This document shows, piece by piece, positions 27,255-36,109 of a stretch of 64,000 nt of DNA. Source of the stretch: Fodinibius sp. Rm-B-1B1-1. GTDB lineage: Bacteria; Bacteroidota; Rhodothermia; Balneolales; Balneolaceae. The stretch spans positions 248,001 through 312,000 of the forward strand of contig NZ_JBCFYD010000001.1 in NCBI RefSeq assembly GCF_038594945.1, read 5' to 3'. Below the pieces are notes generated by a model that saw only the letters and a program-made list of their open reading frames with translations, did no database searches and was not told the origin of the DNA. Made by a program: the position numbers and the translations under genes. How positions within the stretch are numbered: position 1 is the stretch's first letter; each line of letters begins with the position of its first letter.

Positions 27255-28280
27255 ATGGAATATAAAAACTATTACGACATACTTGGGGTTAGTAAAAATG
27301 CCTCTCAGGATGAAATAAAAAAGGCATACCGTAAGAAGGCAGCTAAATACCATCCTGATAAAAATCCTGATGATCCATCTGCAGAAGAAAAGTTTAAAGA
27401 AGTAGGTGAAGCGTATGAAGTTTTAAAAGATCCCGAAAAAAGAAAACTCTATGATAAAGTCGGCAAAGACTGGAAAAAATATCAGCGTGCCGGTGGATCT
27501 GCTGATGGATTTAACTGGCAAGATTATGCCCGACAAAGTCAACAAGGCCGGGGTGGTTACGGTGGGCGTAGCTACCAAACGGAATTTGATTTAAATGATC
27601 TGTTTGGTGGTGGTCGTACTCGAGGTCGCAGCGGAAGCAGTGGTATGGGCGGCGGCTTCTCCAGCTTTTTTGAAACTATTTTTGGGGGCGGTGGCAATCC
27701 TTTTGAACAAACTCAACAGCAACGTTCGCAAGGACATCGCTACCAAGGCCGTGCTCGACAACAAAAGCGCAACGGTAAACAAAATACCAAAGCCAGTATT
27801 ACAATTTCATTAAAGGAAGCCTATGAAGGAACTTCACGTACCCTGCGTGTAGGGGGCGAAAAAATGAAGGTGAAAATCCCAGCTGGCATTGAAGACGGCA
27901 AGCGTTTAAAACTTAAAGGAAAGGGCCAAAGCAGAGCTCCCGGCGGTGCTCGAGGCGATCTCTACCTTACCGTAAATATTAACATGCCCGAGGGCTACGA
28001 GCGTAAAGGCAATAATATTTATTACGATCACCCGATTGATCTTTACACCGCTGTACTTGGTGGAGAAACCGTTGTTGATACCATTGCTGGTAAAGCTAAG
28101 TTAAATATTCCCACAGGTACATCCGGTGGCAAACTACTTCGTTTGAGCGGCATGGGCATGCCTGAATTTCGAAATTCATCTAACAAAGGGGATCTCTTTG
28201 TACGGATTCAAATACAAGTACCGGAAAAACTATCAAATAAAGAAAAAGAGCTATTTAAAAAGTTGGCGGAGCAAAAATAA
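27255..28280 (+). CDS. cbpA: DnaJ-family co-chaperone, CbpA-like (no zinc finger)
   Basis: 341 aa. The J domain (residues 3-70) contains the HPD tripeptide at 33-35. A Gly/Arg/Gln-rich linker follows (about 75-180; [17 protein letters not shown]). The two C-terminal substrate-binding beta domains start near residue 185 ([18 protein letters not shown]). There is no CxxCxGxG zinc region, so it is a class B J-protein of the CbpA type that stimulates DnaK. It is preceded by a consensus sigma-54 promoter. The gene ends 2 nt from the convergent outer-membrane protein gene. Confidence 0.92.
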   Translation: MEYKNYYDILGVSKNASQDEIKKAYRKKAAKYHPDKNPDDPSAEEKFKEVGEAYEVLKDPEKRKLYDKVGKDWKKYQRAGGSADGFNWQDYARQSQQGRGGYGGRSYQTEFDLNDLFGGGRTRGRSGSSGMGGGFSSFFETIFGGGGNPFEQTQQQRSQGHRYQGRARQQKRNGKQNTKASITISLKEAYEGTSRTLRVGGEKMKVKIPAGIEDGKRLKLKGKGQSRAPGGARGDLYLTVNINMPEGYERKGNNIYYDHPIDLYTAVLGGETVVDTIAGKAKLNIPTGTSGGKLLRLSGMGMPEFRNSSNKGDLFVRIQIQVPEKLSNKEKELFKKLAEQK

Positions 28281-28282
28281 GA

Positions 28283-29701
28283 TTAATATAGATTCCGATT
28301 AAAATAATAGCGTGCTCCCACATTTACATTCCAACTCAGGAAACGTCGATCTAATTGACTTTCAGTTTGGTTGTCACCCTGGTGTAGTAACTGTGAACCT
28401 ACGCTAACATTCAACGCAAGACTATTTTCTAAGAAATAGTTAAGACTGGAATTCAGCAAAACCCGATTGTCCCATTCTGAAATTTCGGACGGAGTTCCTA
28501 CTCCACCCGTATCTTCAAATTTTGTTCTGCCATATATATTACGTATCGCCGATTGAAACAAGAAGCGGTCTGTCACATTCCAGAGCCAGTTCACTTCAAT
28601 CCCAGCGGAAAAGTCTCTTTGTGTTGCTAAAGCAGTATCTCTAACTCCTAATGGATAACTAAGTCTAACATCGCCAACCACTCCCCACTGCTGATTCAGG
28701 GACGAGTTATGATACCAACGGCCATCTATAAATCCGGCAATTCCTTTATTAATAGATACATCGCGGTTAACCGGATCAATTTGATTCATGGGCTCTTCGG
28801 TACGTTCTAAATCATTAGAATAATTAAATTGAACACCTCCGACCAGCTCCCATCCTTCTAATCGAGTGCCGATAGCTTCATTAAATACATCGGTAAGATA
28901 AAACATATCAAAAGCATTGAGCGATCCTAAATCTATATTGGTATTCTGATCTAAATCACCCCAAAAATATTTGGAAGGCCGGTCGTACCGCCGCTGATAT
29001 CCCTGGTAACGAGTCATCTGATCTGCAGCAGATAAAACATCTTGTTCACTAAAACGCAAACCGCTATTTAAAGCGCCCGTCCGCTCCCTTAAACGCATTG
29101 CCCTGATAACCGGACTTACATTACGGACTCTCCCTATCCCTACACCAACCCTTGGCGTTGCCTGAAAATTTCGATCATAGGTAAGCCGCTTGCCCGTCAA
29201 TATTCCATCGTCTTTAGATTCGTCTTTCGTACTGGTGTAATCAAATTGAAGTACCCCTTCACCAAATAGAAAAACCTGCCTGTTCACATACTCCCGAACA
29301 TTTACAGCGACATCAGCCTCTGTTCCAAAGTCGTTTAAGGTCTGTTTGCGATCATTGGATGAAAAATCGGAGCTAAATTTGGAAAACCGATCACCATAAG
29401 AGAGATTCAGTGAGGTATTTAACTGTACAATGCGTGCTTCCGATTCTCTAAATAGATCGAACCTTGGATTAAAAGCAGCATTAACACGGTTGTTAAATGA
29501 TTTACTTCCAGAACTTTTCGAATCCCGACCTAAATTAGCAGCATGTACATCAAAATAAAAGTTTGAGTACCCCCAATCGGGAAGTCGGTAATCCAATAAT
29601 GGGTCAATGTTTTGAGTGTCGGAAAAACCGACTGACTGTTGACCAAAAATAGCACTGAAAGGGATCATCAATAAAACAATACCGGTAATAACTTTTTTCA
29701 T
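28283..29701 (-). CDS. putative outer-membrane beta-barrel protein (472 aa)
   Basis: No named family. Signal peptide MKKVITGIVLLMIPFSAIFG with cleavage near GQQ. The mature part has many alternating amphipathic strands (VQLNTSLNLSYGDR, VFLFGEGVLQFDY, LSWNVNVGARYYF) and ends in an aromatic-rich strand close to the C-terminus, features of beta-barrels. Likely an outer-membrane protein; function unknown. Monocistronic. Confidence 0.7.
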   Translation of the reverse strand: MKKVITGIVLLMIPFSAIFGQQSVGFSDTQNIDPLLDYRLPDWGYSNFYFDVHAANLGRDSKSSGSKSFNNRVNAAFNPRFDLFRESEARIVQLNTSLNLSYGDRFSKFSSDFSSNDRKQTLNDFGTEADVAVNVREYVNRQVFLFGEGVLQFDYTSTKDESKDDGILTGKRLTYDRNFQATPRVGVGIGRVRNVSPVIRAMRLRERTGALNSGLRFSEQDVLSAADQMTRYQGYQRRYDRPSKYFWGDLDQNTNIDLGSLNAFDMFYLTDVFNEAIGTRLEGWELVGGVQFNYSNDLERTEEPMNQIDPVNRDVSINKGIAGFIDGRWYHNSSLNQQWGVVGDVRLSYPLGVRDTALATQRDFSAGIEVNWLWNVTDRFLFQSAIRNIYGRTKFEDTGGVGTPSEISEWDNRVLLNSSLNYFLENSLALNVSVGSQLLHQGDNQTESQLDRRFLSWNVNVGARYYFNRNLY

Positions 29702-29823
29702 ATCGGAAATGTTGGTTGATCTTCACGCTCTAAATAACAGGGAAGTTGATAAGTATCGATAACATATTCATGCTATAGGGATCCTTCTAAACCTATAGGA
29801 AGGAATGATTTACCCCTATTTCC

Positions 29824-30204
29824 TTACTCCACAATAGCCTTTTTCTCGAAATTTCGAAAGTTCACATACAGCGACATCACCAACGCCAGAAAAAACAATA
29901 TTGCCGTAGCTAGATCCACAAAATTTGCGCTTAGATTGATACCAGTAAGTAACTCGATCAAAAATTTAATATATGAATTGGGCATGTCGGTATATCCCAA
30001 CTCACGACGAACCTGCCAGTGCCAGTCAGTACAAAAGCAGTAACCGAACCCGTACCAAATCCCCAAAACAAACCACGAAAATGCTGTGAGGAATATTGTG
30101 ACTAAATGCAGCCGCCGGGTTGACTTCCAGATCCATCCCAAGAGGTTAAACAAAATCAGCAGCGTGTGGAATAAAATAAATCCTATGTTTAGCAATTCAT
30201 ACAT
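29824..30204 (-). CDS. DUF2784-type membrane protein
   Basis: 126 aa from the ATG at 30204; a TTG four codons earlier is a weaker alternative. Four hydrophobic helices are visible. The sequence GYCFCTDWHWQVRRELGY between helices 2 and 3 and the opening ELLNIGFILFHTLLILFNLLGW match the general pattern of the DUF2784 family. Inner-membrane protein of unknown role, apparently monocistronic. Confidence 0.72.
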   Translation of the reverse strand: MYELLNIGFILFHTLLILFNLLGWIWKSTRRLHLVTIFLTAFSWFVLGIWYGFGYCFCTDWHWQVRRELGYTDMPNSYIKFLIELLTGINLSANFVDLATAILFFLALVMSLYVNFRNFEKKAIVE

Positions 30205-30304
30205 TAATCTAAGCAATGTTAAAACTGTAAAAAGGATTTAGCATTTTACTAAAAAGTAGGGATATTCCTTTCCGTCTAAAACTCATACTAAACTATTTTG
30301 ATCT

Positions 30305-31081
30305 ATGTTTTATATCCTCCTGATTTCTGCACTACTTTTTACCCCTATTGAAGATAGTCATAATGAATCGATTTGGGGTAAAAATGGTCATCGTGTAGTA
30401 GGAGATATTGCGGCCGATTATCTGACTCCAGAAGCCCGTAAAGAAATTGATCGCGTGCTGGGTCATGAGTCATTGGCTATTGCCAGCACTTGGATGGATG
30501 AAGTACGGTCCGATCCTTCCTACGATCATATGGAGTCTTGGCACTGGGTGACTATTCCTGATGGAATGACGTACGAAGAGACCGAAAAAAATCCCGACGG
30601 GGACCTAATTAATGCCTTAAAAACCGCTATAAATGAATTAAAAAGCGGCAACCTTTCTGCCAACGAAGAAGCTGAAAAGCTTAAAATTATTATCCATTTG
30701 GTTGGGGATATCCATCAACCGTTACACGTGGGCACGGGTGAAGATCGTGGCGGAAATGACACAGAAGTAGAATGGTTTTATGAGGATTCCAATCTACATC
30801 GCGTTTGGGACAGTGAAATGATCGAAGATCGCCAACTCAGCTATACTGAACTTTCTGCTGCTGTCAACCATCCCTCCAATCAACAAATAAAACATTGGCA
30901 AAATACAGATGTACTCGACTGGGCTTATGAGTCCATGGATCTGCGGGAAAAAGTATACGACCTGCCCGAAGATCGTCAACTTAGCTATAAATACCAGTAC
31001 GAAAACAAGGATATATTAGACCGACAGTTGCTTAAAGCCGGGATTCGTTTGGCGGGTGTACTAAACAAAATTTATGGGTAG
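30305..31081 (+). CDS. S1/P1-type zinc nuclease
   Basis: 258 aa. After a short hydrophobic N-terminus comes WGKNGHRVVGDIA, with the Trp and His that bind zinc in S1/P1 nucleases. Further ligands are seen in DHMESWHWVTIP, HLVGDIHQPLHVG and RGGNDTEVEW. These enzymes cut single-stranded nucleic acids outside the cytoplasm with three zinc ions. The start of the mature protein is unusual: in the family the Trp is the mature N-terminal residue, yet here it follows DSHNESI rather than a clear signal-peptidase site. Confidence 0.88.
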   Translation: MFYILLISALLFTPIEDSHNESIWGKNGHRVVGDIAADYLTPEARKEIDRVLGHESLAIASTWMDEVRSDPSYDHMESWHWVTIPDGMTYEETEKNPDGDLINALKTAINELKSGNLSANEEAEKLKIIIHLVGDIHQPLHVGTGEDRGGNDTEVEWFYEDSNLHRVWDSEMIEDRQLSYTELSAAVNHPSNQQIKHWQNTDVLDWAYESMDLREKVYDLPEDRQLSYKYQYENKDILDRQLLKAGIRLAGVLNKIYG

Positions 31082-31169
31082 TACTTTTTAAACCTACAAG
31101 GTTTGAATCGCCATCTGCCAAACATTAAATGATGTACCCAATAAAAGTTTTTACGAGTTTTCTGTCCGA

Positions 31170-31706
31170 TCATCCAAAAAATTCATCCATTACCTCCTCG
31201 TGGACCTTCATAGCATCTTCGCCCCAGAGCACAAAACGAATATGTGAAATATACTCTAAATTCTCCACCCGTTTCTTAATCGTATCAAAAGCAACCCGGG
31301 CCGCATCTTTCATCGGATAGCCAAATGCTCCGGTTGATATTGAGGGAAAAGCAATGCGCTCAATTTGATGATCTTCAGCTAAGTTCAAAGCATTGGAATA
31401 ACAGTTTGCAAGCAAATCGCTCTCAGGCTTATCTCTGCCATATACCGGCCCCAAACAATGTATAATATAATCATTGGGCAGATTATGCCCACCCGAAATA
31501 ACCGCTTCTCCCGGCTTAATCGGCGCCATCGACCGTGTTTCTTCGGTTAGTTCAGGTCCTGCCGCCCGGTGAATTGCGCCAGCCACCCCACCGCCAATGC
31601 GTAGTTCAGCATTCGCTGCATTTACCACCGCCTCCACATCCGGTTGATTTGCTATATCACCACGTTTCAACACAATTGTTACGCCTGATAGAGTTGTCTC
31701 TTTCAT
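31170..31706 (-). CDS. macrodomain protein (O-acetyl-ADP-ribose deacetylase type)
   Basis: 178 aa from the ATG at 31706, preceded by GGAAAG; an ATG 22 codons upstream would add a non-conserved tail. Macrodomain motifs: GDIANQPDVEAVVNAANAE, the loop GGGVAGAIHRAAG and SISTGAFGYP. This is the YmdB/MacroD class that hydrolyses O-acetyl-ADP-ribose or mono-ADP-ribose from proteins. It is cytoplasmic, single-gene, and convergent with the nuclease gene. Confidence 0.92.
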   Translation of the reverse strand: MKETTLSGVTIVLKRGDIANQPDVEAVVNAANAELRIGGGVAGAIHRAAGPELTEETRSMAPIKPGEAVISGGHNLPNDYIIHCLGPVYGRDKPESDLLANCYSNALNLAEDHQIERIAFPSISTGAFGYPMKDAARVAFDTIKKRVENLEYISHIRFVLWGEDAMKVHEEVMDEFFG

Positions 31707-31841
31707 AAGACTTTCTTTCCCATTTATTCCCAATTCACATATCAAAACACGAAATACCGAAGGCAAATTCAATCACTATATAATGACACTCCACTGCCAA
31801 AGCGACCCATTCTTTCTCTTATATGACAGATGAGCTACCAT

Positions 31842-31894
31842 AATTGCAGTTTCCCTCGAAATCCATCAGCTTACAATCTAACAACACTGCAATT
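31842..31894. repeat. spaced inverted repeat in the clpB upstream region
   Basis: AATTGCAGT (31842-31850) and ACTGCAATT (31886-31894) are perfect complements 35 nt apart, between the divergent macrodomain and clpB genes. It may hold an operator pair. No CIRCE element or sigma-54 site is visible in this intergenic region. Confidence 0.35.
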
Positions 31895-31980
31895 TAGACA
31901 TATTTTAGGATTCGGTATGATATTGGCTTCTTTAATAGTGAAATAACAAAAAAGAAATTTTCACTAAGTGACCATCTATT

Positions 31981-34614
31981 ATGAACTTAGATAAACTTAC
32001 ACTCAAAGCGCAGGAAGCCGTTCAGGCAGCTGTAGAATTGGCCTCCAGCAACAACCATCAGGCGGTGAGTCCCACCCACCTGTTGATGGCCTTTCTATCA
32101 GATTCTGACAATGTCATCAATACAATTTTAAACAAACTGGGTGTCCGTATTCCCCAGCTAAAAACGGAACTGGAGCAACGTATTGATAAACTACCCGTAG
32201 TTAAAGGAGCTTCAGTATCCGGTCAATATTTATCAAATGACTCGAAAGAAGTATTCGATCATGCTCAACAATCGGCCGATGGTCTGGGCGACGAATATAT
32301 CAGCTCTGAACATGTGCTTATCGGGATGATTGAATCGAACACTGAGGCCGGAAGCTTATTAAAAGAAAAAGGCATTACAAAAGATGACGTACTAAAAGTG
32401 CTGGAAAATGTTCGCGGCTCGCAGAAAGTAGACGATCCCAATGCAGAAAGCCGCTATAACGCTCTTAAGAAATATGGACGTGATCTGAACGAACAGGCCG
32501 AAAAGAATAAGCTTGATCCGGTTATCGGCCGTGACCAAGAAATTCGAAGGATCATGCAAATTCTATCGCGCCGGACCAAAAACAATCCCGTATTAATTGG
32601 CGAACCGGGCGTTGGTAAAACGGCTATTGCCGAAGGACTGGCCCTGCGTATCACCAAAGGAGATGTACCGGAAAGTCTTAAAACCAAACGTATTGTTGCC
32701 CTCGACATGGGCGCCCTGATGGCAGGCACCAAATTCCGCGGTGAATTTGAGGAACGACTCAAAGCTATTGTCAACGAAGTAAATGACTCTGATGGCGAAG
32801 TCATCCTCTTTATTGATGAGATTCATACCTTGGTCGGAGCCGGTGCCACGGAAGGCGCTATGGATGCTGCCAATATCTTGAAGCCCTCACTGGCTCGTGG
32901 TGAACTCCATGCCATTGGTGCTACCACGCTGGATGAATATCGCAAACATATCGAAAAAGACCGTGCTCTGGAACGACGTATGCAGAAGGTATTAATCAAC
33001 GAACCTTCGGTTGAAGATACCGTCTCGATTTTACGTGGACTGCAAGAACGCTATGAGCTACACCACGGCGTTAAAATTCGTGACGAGGCCCTGGTAGCCG
33101 CCAGTGAATTATCGCATCGTTACATCAGCGATCGATTTTTGCCCGATAAGGCTATCGACCTAATTGACGAGGCAGCATCACGTCTACGGTTAGAGATTGA
33201 TTCTATGCCTGAGGAACTGGATCAGATTGAACGACAGATTCGTCAACTCGAGATTGAACGCGAGGGACTTAAACGCGATCAGAATGAAGAAAAAATCGAA
33301 AATATTGAGAAAGAGCTCGCTGATCTTGAAGAAACGCGCAATACCATGCGCAACCAGTGGGATACCGAGCGTGATCTCATTAAGAAAACACGCGATCTGA
33401 AAAAAGCTATCGAAACGACTCGCAATGAAGCTGAAAAAGCTGAACGCACTGGCCAATACGAGAAGGTGGCGGAATTGCGATACGGCACTATCAATCAGCT
33501 GGAAAAAGACCTTGAAGAAACCCAGGAAAAGCTGGAGGAAGTGCAGGAAGGCCGTGCCATGCTGAAGGAAGAAGTCGAATATGAAGATATTGCCGATATC
33601 GTTTCGCGATGGACGGGCATACCGGTGCGTAAAATGCTGCAAAGCGAACGAGAGAAATTGGTTCATTTGGAAGAAGAGCTTCACAAACGCGTGGTGGGGC
33701 AAGATCCCGCCGTGGAAACGGTATCAAATGCGGTACGCCGTTCCCGCGCCGGACTCCAGGATGCTCAACGTCCTATTGGCTCTTTCTTTTTCATGGGATC
33801 AACAGGCGTCGGTAAAACAGAACTGGCTCGATCACTGGCCGATTTCCTCTTCAATGATGAGGATGCTATGGTCCGTATTGATATGAGTGAGTATATGGAA
33901 CGTCACAGCGTCAGCAGACTGGTTGGTGCACCTCCGGGATACGTAGGATATGATGAAGGCGGACAGCTTACTGAGGCCGTTCGACGGAAACCCTACTCGG
34001 TTATCCTTCTCGATGAAATTGAAAAAGCGCACCCTGATGTATTTAATATGCTATTGCAGGTACTCGATGAAGGTCGTCTAACTGATAACAAGGGTGTGAC
34101 CGTAGACTTTACGAATACGATTATCATCATGACCAGCAACATCGGTTCTCACCTGATATCTGAAAAGATCGAAGAAACGGGTGGTGAGTTTTCTGACGAA
34201 GTGTACAACAAGTTGCAAGATCAGCTGATGGATCAACTTAAAAAGCAGATTCGCCCGGAGTTCCTGAACCGTGTTGATGACGTGATTGTTTTCCATCCAC
34301 TCGAGCAAGAACATATCCGCGAAATTGTGGACATTCAACTGCGACGTGTACACAAGATGCTGGACAAGAAAGATATTACTTTGTCGGTATCAGACAACGT
34401 CAAAGACTGGCTGGCACAGCGTGGATACGATCCTGTTTATGGTGCCCGCCCACTCAAGCGACTTATCCAAACAAAGATTATCGACAAGCTGGCTACTGAG
34501 TTAATTAAACGTGAGGAAGAGGGTGAAACCCATTTTGAAGCCACTATCAGTAAGGATGGGAACAGCATCGAATTTGCTGAAGTCTATAAAGATGCCGAAG
34601 CCTGGGCAGAGTAA
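31981..34614 (+). CDS. clpB: ATP-dependent disaggregase ClpB
   Basis: 877 aa. The N-terminal Clp repeat domain (1-145) is followed by NBD1 with Walker A GEPGVGKT (207-214) and Walker [12 protein letters not shown], and a long coiled-coil middle domain (about 405-530) as in ClpB/Hsp104. NBD2 has Walker A GSTGVGKT (about 606) and [14 protein letters not shown]. It rescues aggregated proteins together with DnaK and small Hsps such as the Hsp20 encoded 7 kb upstream. No ClpP-binding IGL loop is expected. Confidence 0.97.
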   Translation: MNLDKLTLKAQEAVQAAVELASSNNHQAVSPTHLLMAFLSDSDNVINTILNKLGVRIPQLKTELEQRIDKLPVVKGASVSGQYLSNDSKEVFDHAQQSADGLGDEYISSEHVLIGMIESNTEAGSLLKEKGITKDDVLKVLENVRGSQKVDDPNAESRYNALKKYGRDLNEQAEKNKLDPVIGRDQEIRRIMQILSRRTKNNPVLIGEPGVGKTAIAEGLALRITKGDVPESLKTKRIVALDMGALMAGTKFRGEFEERLKAIVNEVNDSDGEVILFIDEIHTLVGAGATEGAMDAANILKPSLARGELHAIGATTLDEYRKHIEKDRALERRMQKVLINEPSVEDTVSILRGLQERYELHHGVKIRDEALVAASELSHRYISDRFLPDKAIDLIDEAASRLRLEIDSMPEELDQIERQIRQLEIEREGLKRDQNEEKIENIEKELADLEETRNTMRNQWDTERDLIKKTRDLKKAIETTRNEAEKAERTGQYEKVAELRYGTINQLEKDLEETQEKLEEVQEGRAMLKEEVEYEDIADIVSRWTGIPVRKMLQSEREKLVHLEEELHKRVVGQDPAVETVSNAVRRSRAGLQDAQRPIGSFFFMGSTGVGKTELARSLADFLFNDEDAMVRIDMSEYMERHSVSRLVGAPPGYVGYDEGGQLTEAVRRKPYSVILLDEIEKAHPDVFNMLLQVLDEGRLTDNKGVTVDFTNTIIIMTSNIGSHLISEKIEETGGEFSDEVYNKLQDQLMDQLKKQIRPEFLNRVDDVIVFHPLEQEHIREIVDIQLRRVHKMLDKKDITLSVSDNVKDWLAQRGYDPVYGARPLKRLIQTKIIDKLATELIKREEEGETHFEATISKDGNSIEFAEVYKDAEAWAE

Positions 34615-34624
34615 AAGCAGAATA

Positions 34625-34666
34625 CAGTGTACAGTTAACAAGAGCTTCTTCACCAACTGTACACTG
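34625..34666. terminator. inverted repeat between clpB and the M29 peptidase gene
   Basis: CAGTGTACAGTT (34625-34636) and AACTGTACACTG (34655-34666) are perfect 12-bp complements with an 18-nt loop. It lies between the 3' ends of the convergent genes and could end both transcripts, although no T run follows directly. Each arm also contains the palindrome TGTACA. Confidence 0.45.
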
Positions 34667-34684
34667 ATTACTGTTAATTGATTA

Positions 34685-35785
34685 TTACAATAAGTTATTG
34701 GGATTCAAGCCCTTCAAATCATCCACAATAAATTCACGTCCCTCGCGAATTTTTTCGCCATCTAAATACACATCCGCACCGATGCACACCAGATCCCAAT
34801 GTATATTGCTTTCGTTGCCGTTAGGAGCAATCTCGTAATCATTACCAAGCGTCAAATGATTAGAGCCATAAATTTTTTCATCAAACAGGATATCGTACAT
34901 AGGCTCCTCAATCACGGGGTTTAACCCAAAACTAAATTCCCCAAACTGGCGCGCCCCGGCATCGGTATCCAGGATATCATCGAGTGCTTCGTTGTTAGAG
35001 GAATCCGAATCAATCACCACGCCGTCGCGAACTTCCAGCTTGACATACTCAAATGGTTTGCCCTGATACACGCTGGGAGCATAGGTAATATGTCCATTTA
35101 CCGACGACAAAATGGGTGATGAAAACAGCTCCCCATCAGGGATATTACGCTTACCATAGCAAGGAATCCACGTCTGACCTTTTACCGAAAATTCAATGTC
35201 GGTACCCTCTCCTTTGAGCTGAATCATATCTGTTTCTTCAAGCCGCGCCTGTAGCGGCTTCATCGCCTCAGCCAATTCCGTATAATCGAGCAGACACGCC
35301 TTGTAATAAAAGTCTCGAAACCGCTGGGTGGGCATCTTGGCATTCATGGCAAATGCTTCGGATGGATACCGAAGTACTACCCAGTTGGTATTATTAACAC
35401 GCTCTTTATAGTGCACCGGATCTACAAAGTGATCGGCATACGCCTTGTTGGCTTTTTTACTGACATCTGCCTGTTCGTAAATGTTGAGAGCTGCACGAAC
35501 ACCAACAAAAGCATCCATCTTTTTCATAAGGGGCAGCTGATCATTTTCGGCCTGCCCTTTCCAAAAATCTTTATCCCCACTCTCAACAAGCATCCGACGA
35601 ATTTCAGTATCCTCGATCTGTACATAGGGATTAACGCCCATCTCCCGGGCGTGTTCTACCAGTGCCCGCAGCAATCCAATACCGTTTAAGCCCACCAGTT
35701 GGAGCATTACATTTTGTCCTTTTTCCAGCTCACAACTAAACTCTAATATTTTCTTCGCTAATTCTCGATCTTCGCTTGTATACAT
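34685..35785 (-). CDS. M29-family aminopeptidase
   Basis: 366 aa. The family is indicated by the N-terminal ALVEHAREMGVNPYVQIED, the FRDFYYKACLLDY region, and the C-terminal metal site (NHLTLGNDYEI and SNIHWDLVCIGADVYLDG, with the His and His-x-Asp ligands). M29 enzymes (aminopeptidase T/AmpS) are cytoplasmic bimetal exopeptidases with broad specificity. The region upstream of this gene carries the 5 x 23-bp palindrome array; its promoter is probably close to the start codon. Confidence 0.9.
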   Translation of the reverse strand: MYTSEDRELAKKILEFSCELEKGQNVMLQLVGLNGIGLLRALVEHAREMGVNPYVQIEDTEIRRMLVESGDKDFWKGQAENDQLPLMKKMDAFVGVRAALNIYEQADVSKKANKAYADHFVDPVHYKERVNNTNWVVLRYPSEAFAMNAKMPTQRFRDFYYKACLLDYTELAEAMKPLQARLEETDMIQLKGEGTDIEFSVKGQTWIPCYGKRNIPDGELFSSPILSSVNGHITYAPSVYQGKPFEYVKLEVRDGVVIDSDSSNNEALDDILDTDAGARQFGEFSFGLNPVIEEPMYDILFDEKIYGSNHLTLGNDYEIAPNGNESNIHWDLVCIGADVYLDGEKIREGREFIVDDLKGLNPNNLL

Positions 35786-35969
35786 GATTTTCGTTTTTGA
35801 ACTATTCTTAAATTAGTTGCTCTAAATTATTGCGTAATTCGTAATGCCTATTATTAAATAATAGGAAATTCGAACTCCTTTCCCTCAAACTTATATAGAA
35901 AACGGGATCAACAGTAGCTAATCTATCCCTAAAGGTTTTACTGATTGAGATATATTATCAGCAGATCCC

Positions 35970-36075
35970 GACATTAGAATGTCGTACTCTATGACATTAT
36001 GATGTCGGACCCCCTGACATTAGGATGTCCGACCCTAAGACATTACAATGTCAGCCACCAAGACATTAGTATGTC
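35970..36075. repeat. five-copy 23-bp array of GACATTA-NN-ATGTC palindromes
   Basis: Cores start at 35970, 35993, 36016, 36039 and 36062, an exact 23-bp period. Each is GACAT-TANN-ATGTC; the two N positions are GA, TG, GG, CA and GT. The 9-bp linkers differ but share a loose RGACYCYAW pattern with one invariant C. The array starts 185 bp upstream of the M29 peptidase gene and ends 34 bp from the tamB stop. No open frame crosses it in a meaningful way. Confidence 0.95.
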
Positions 36076-36109
36076 AGACTTTATGTAAAGACTATACCTG
36101 CTGCAATAG

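Noticed and set aside
33190-33702. 170-codon frame antisense to clpB
   Set aside because: Shadow of the repetitive coiled-coil region of clpB; the product is low-complexity Phe/Leu-rich.
35970-36075. CRISPR array interpretation of the palindrome repeats
   Set aside because: Repeats are 14 bp and linkers 9 bp, far below CRISPR sizes, linkers are related to one another, and no cas gene is present.
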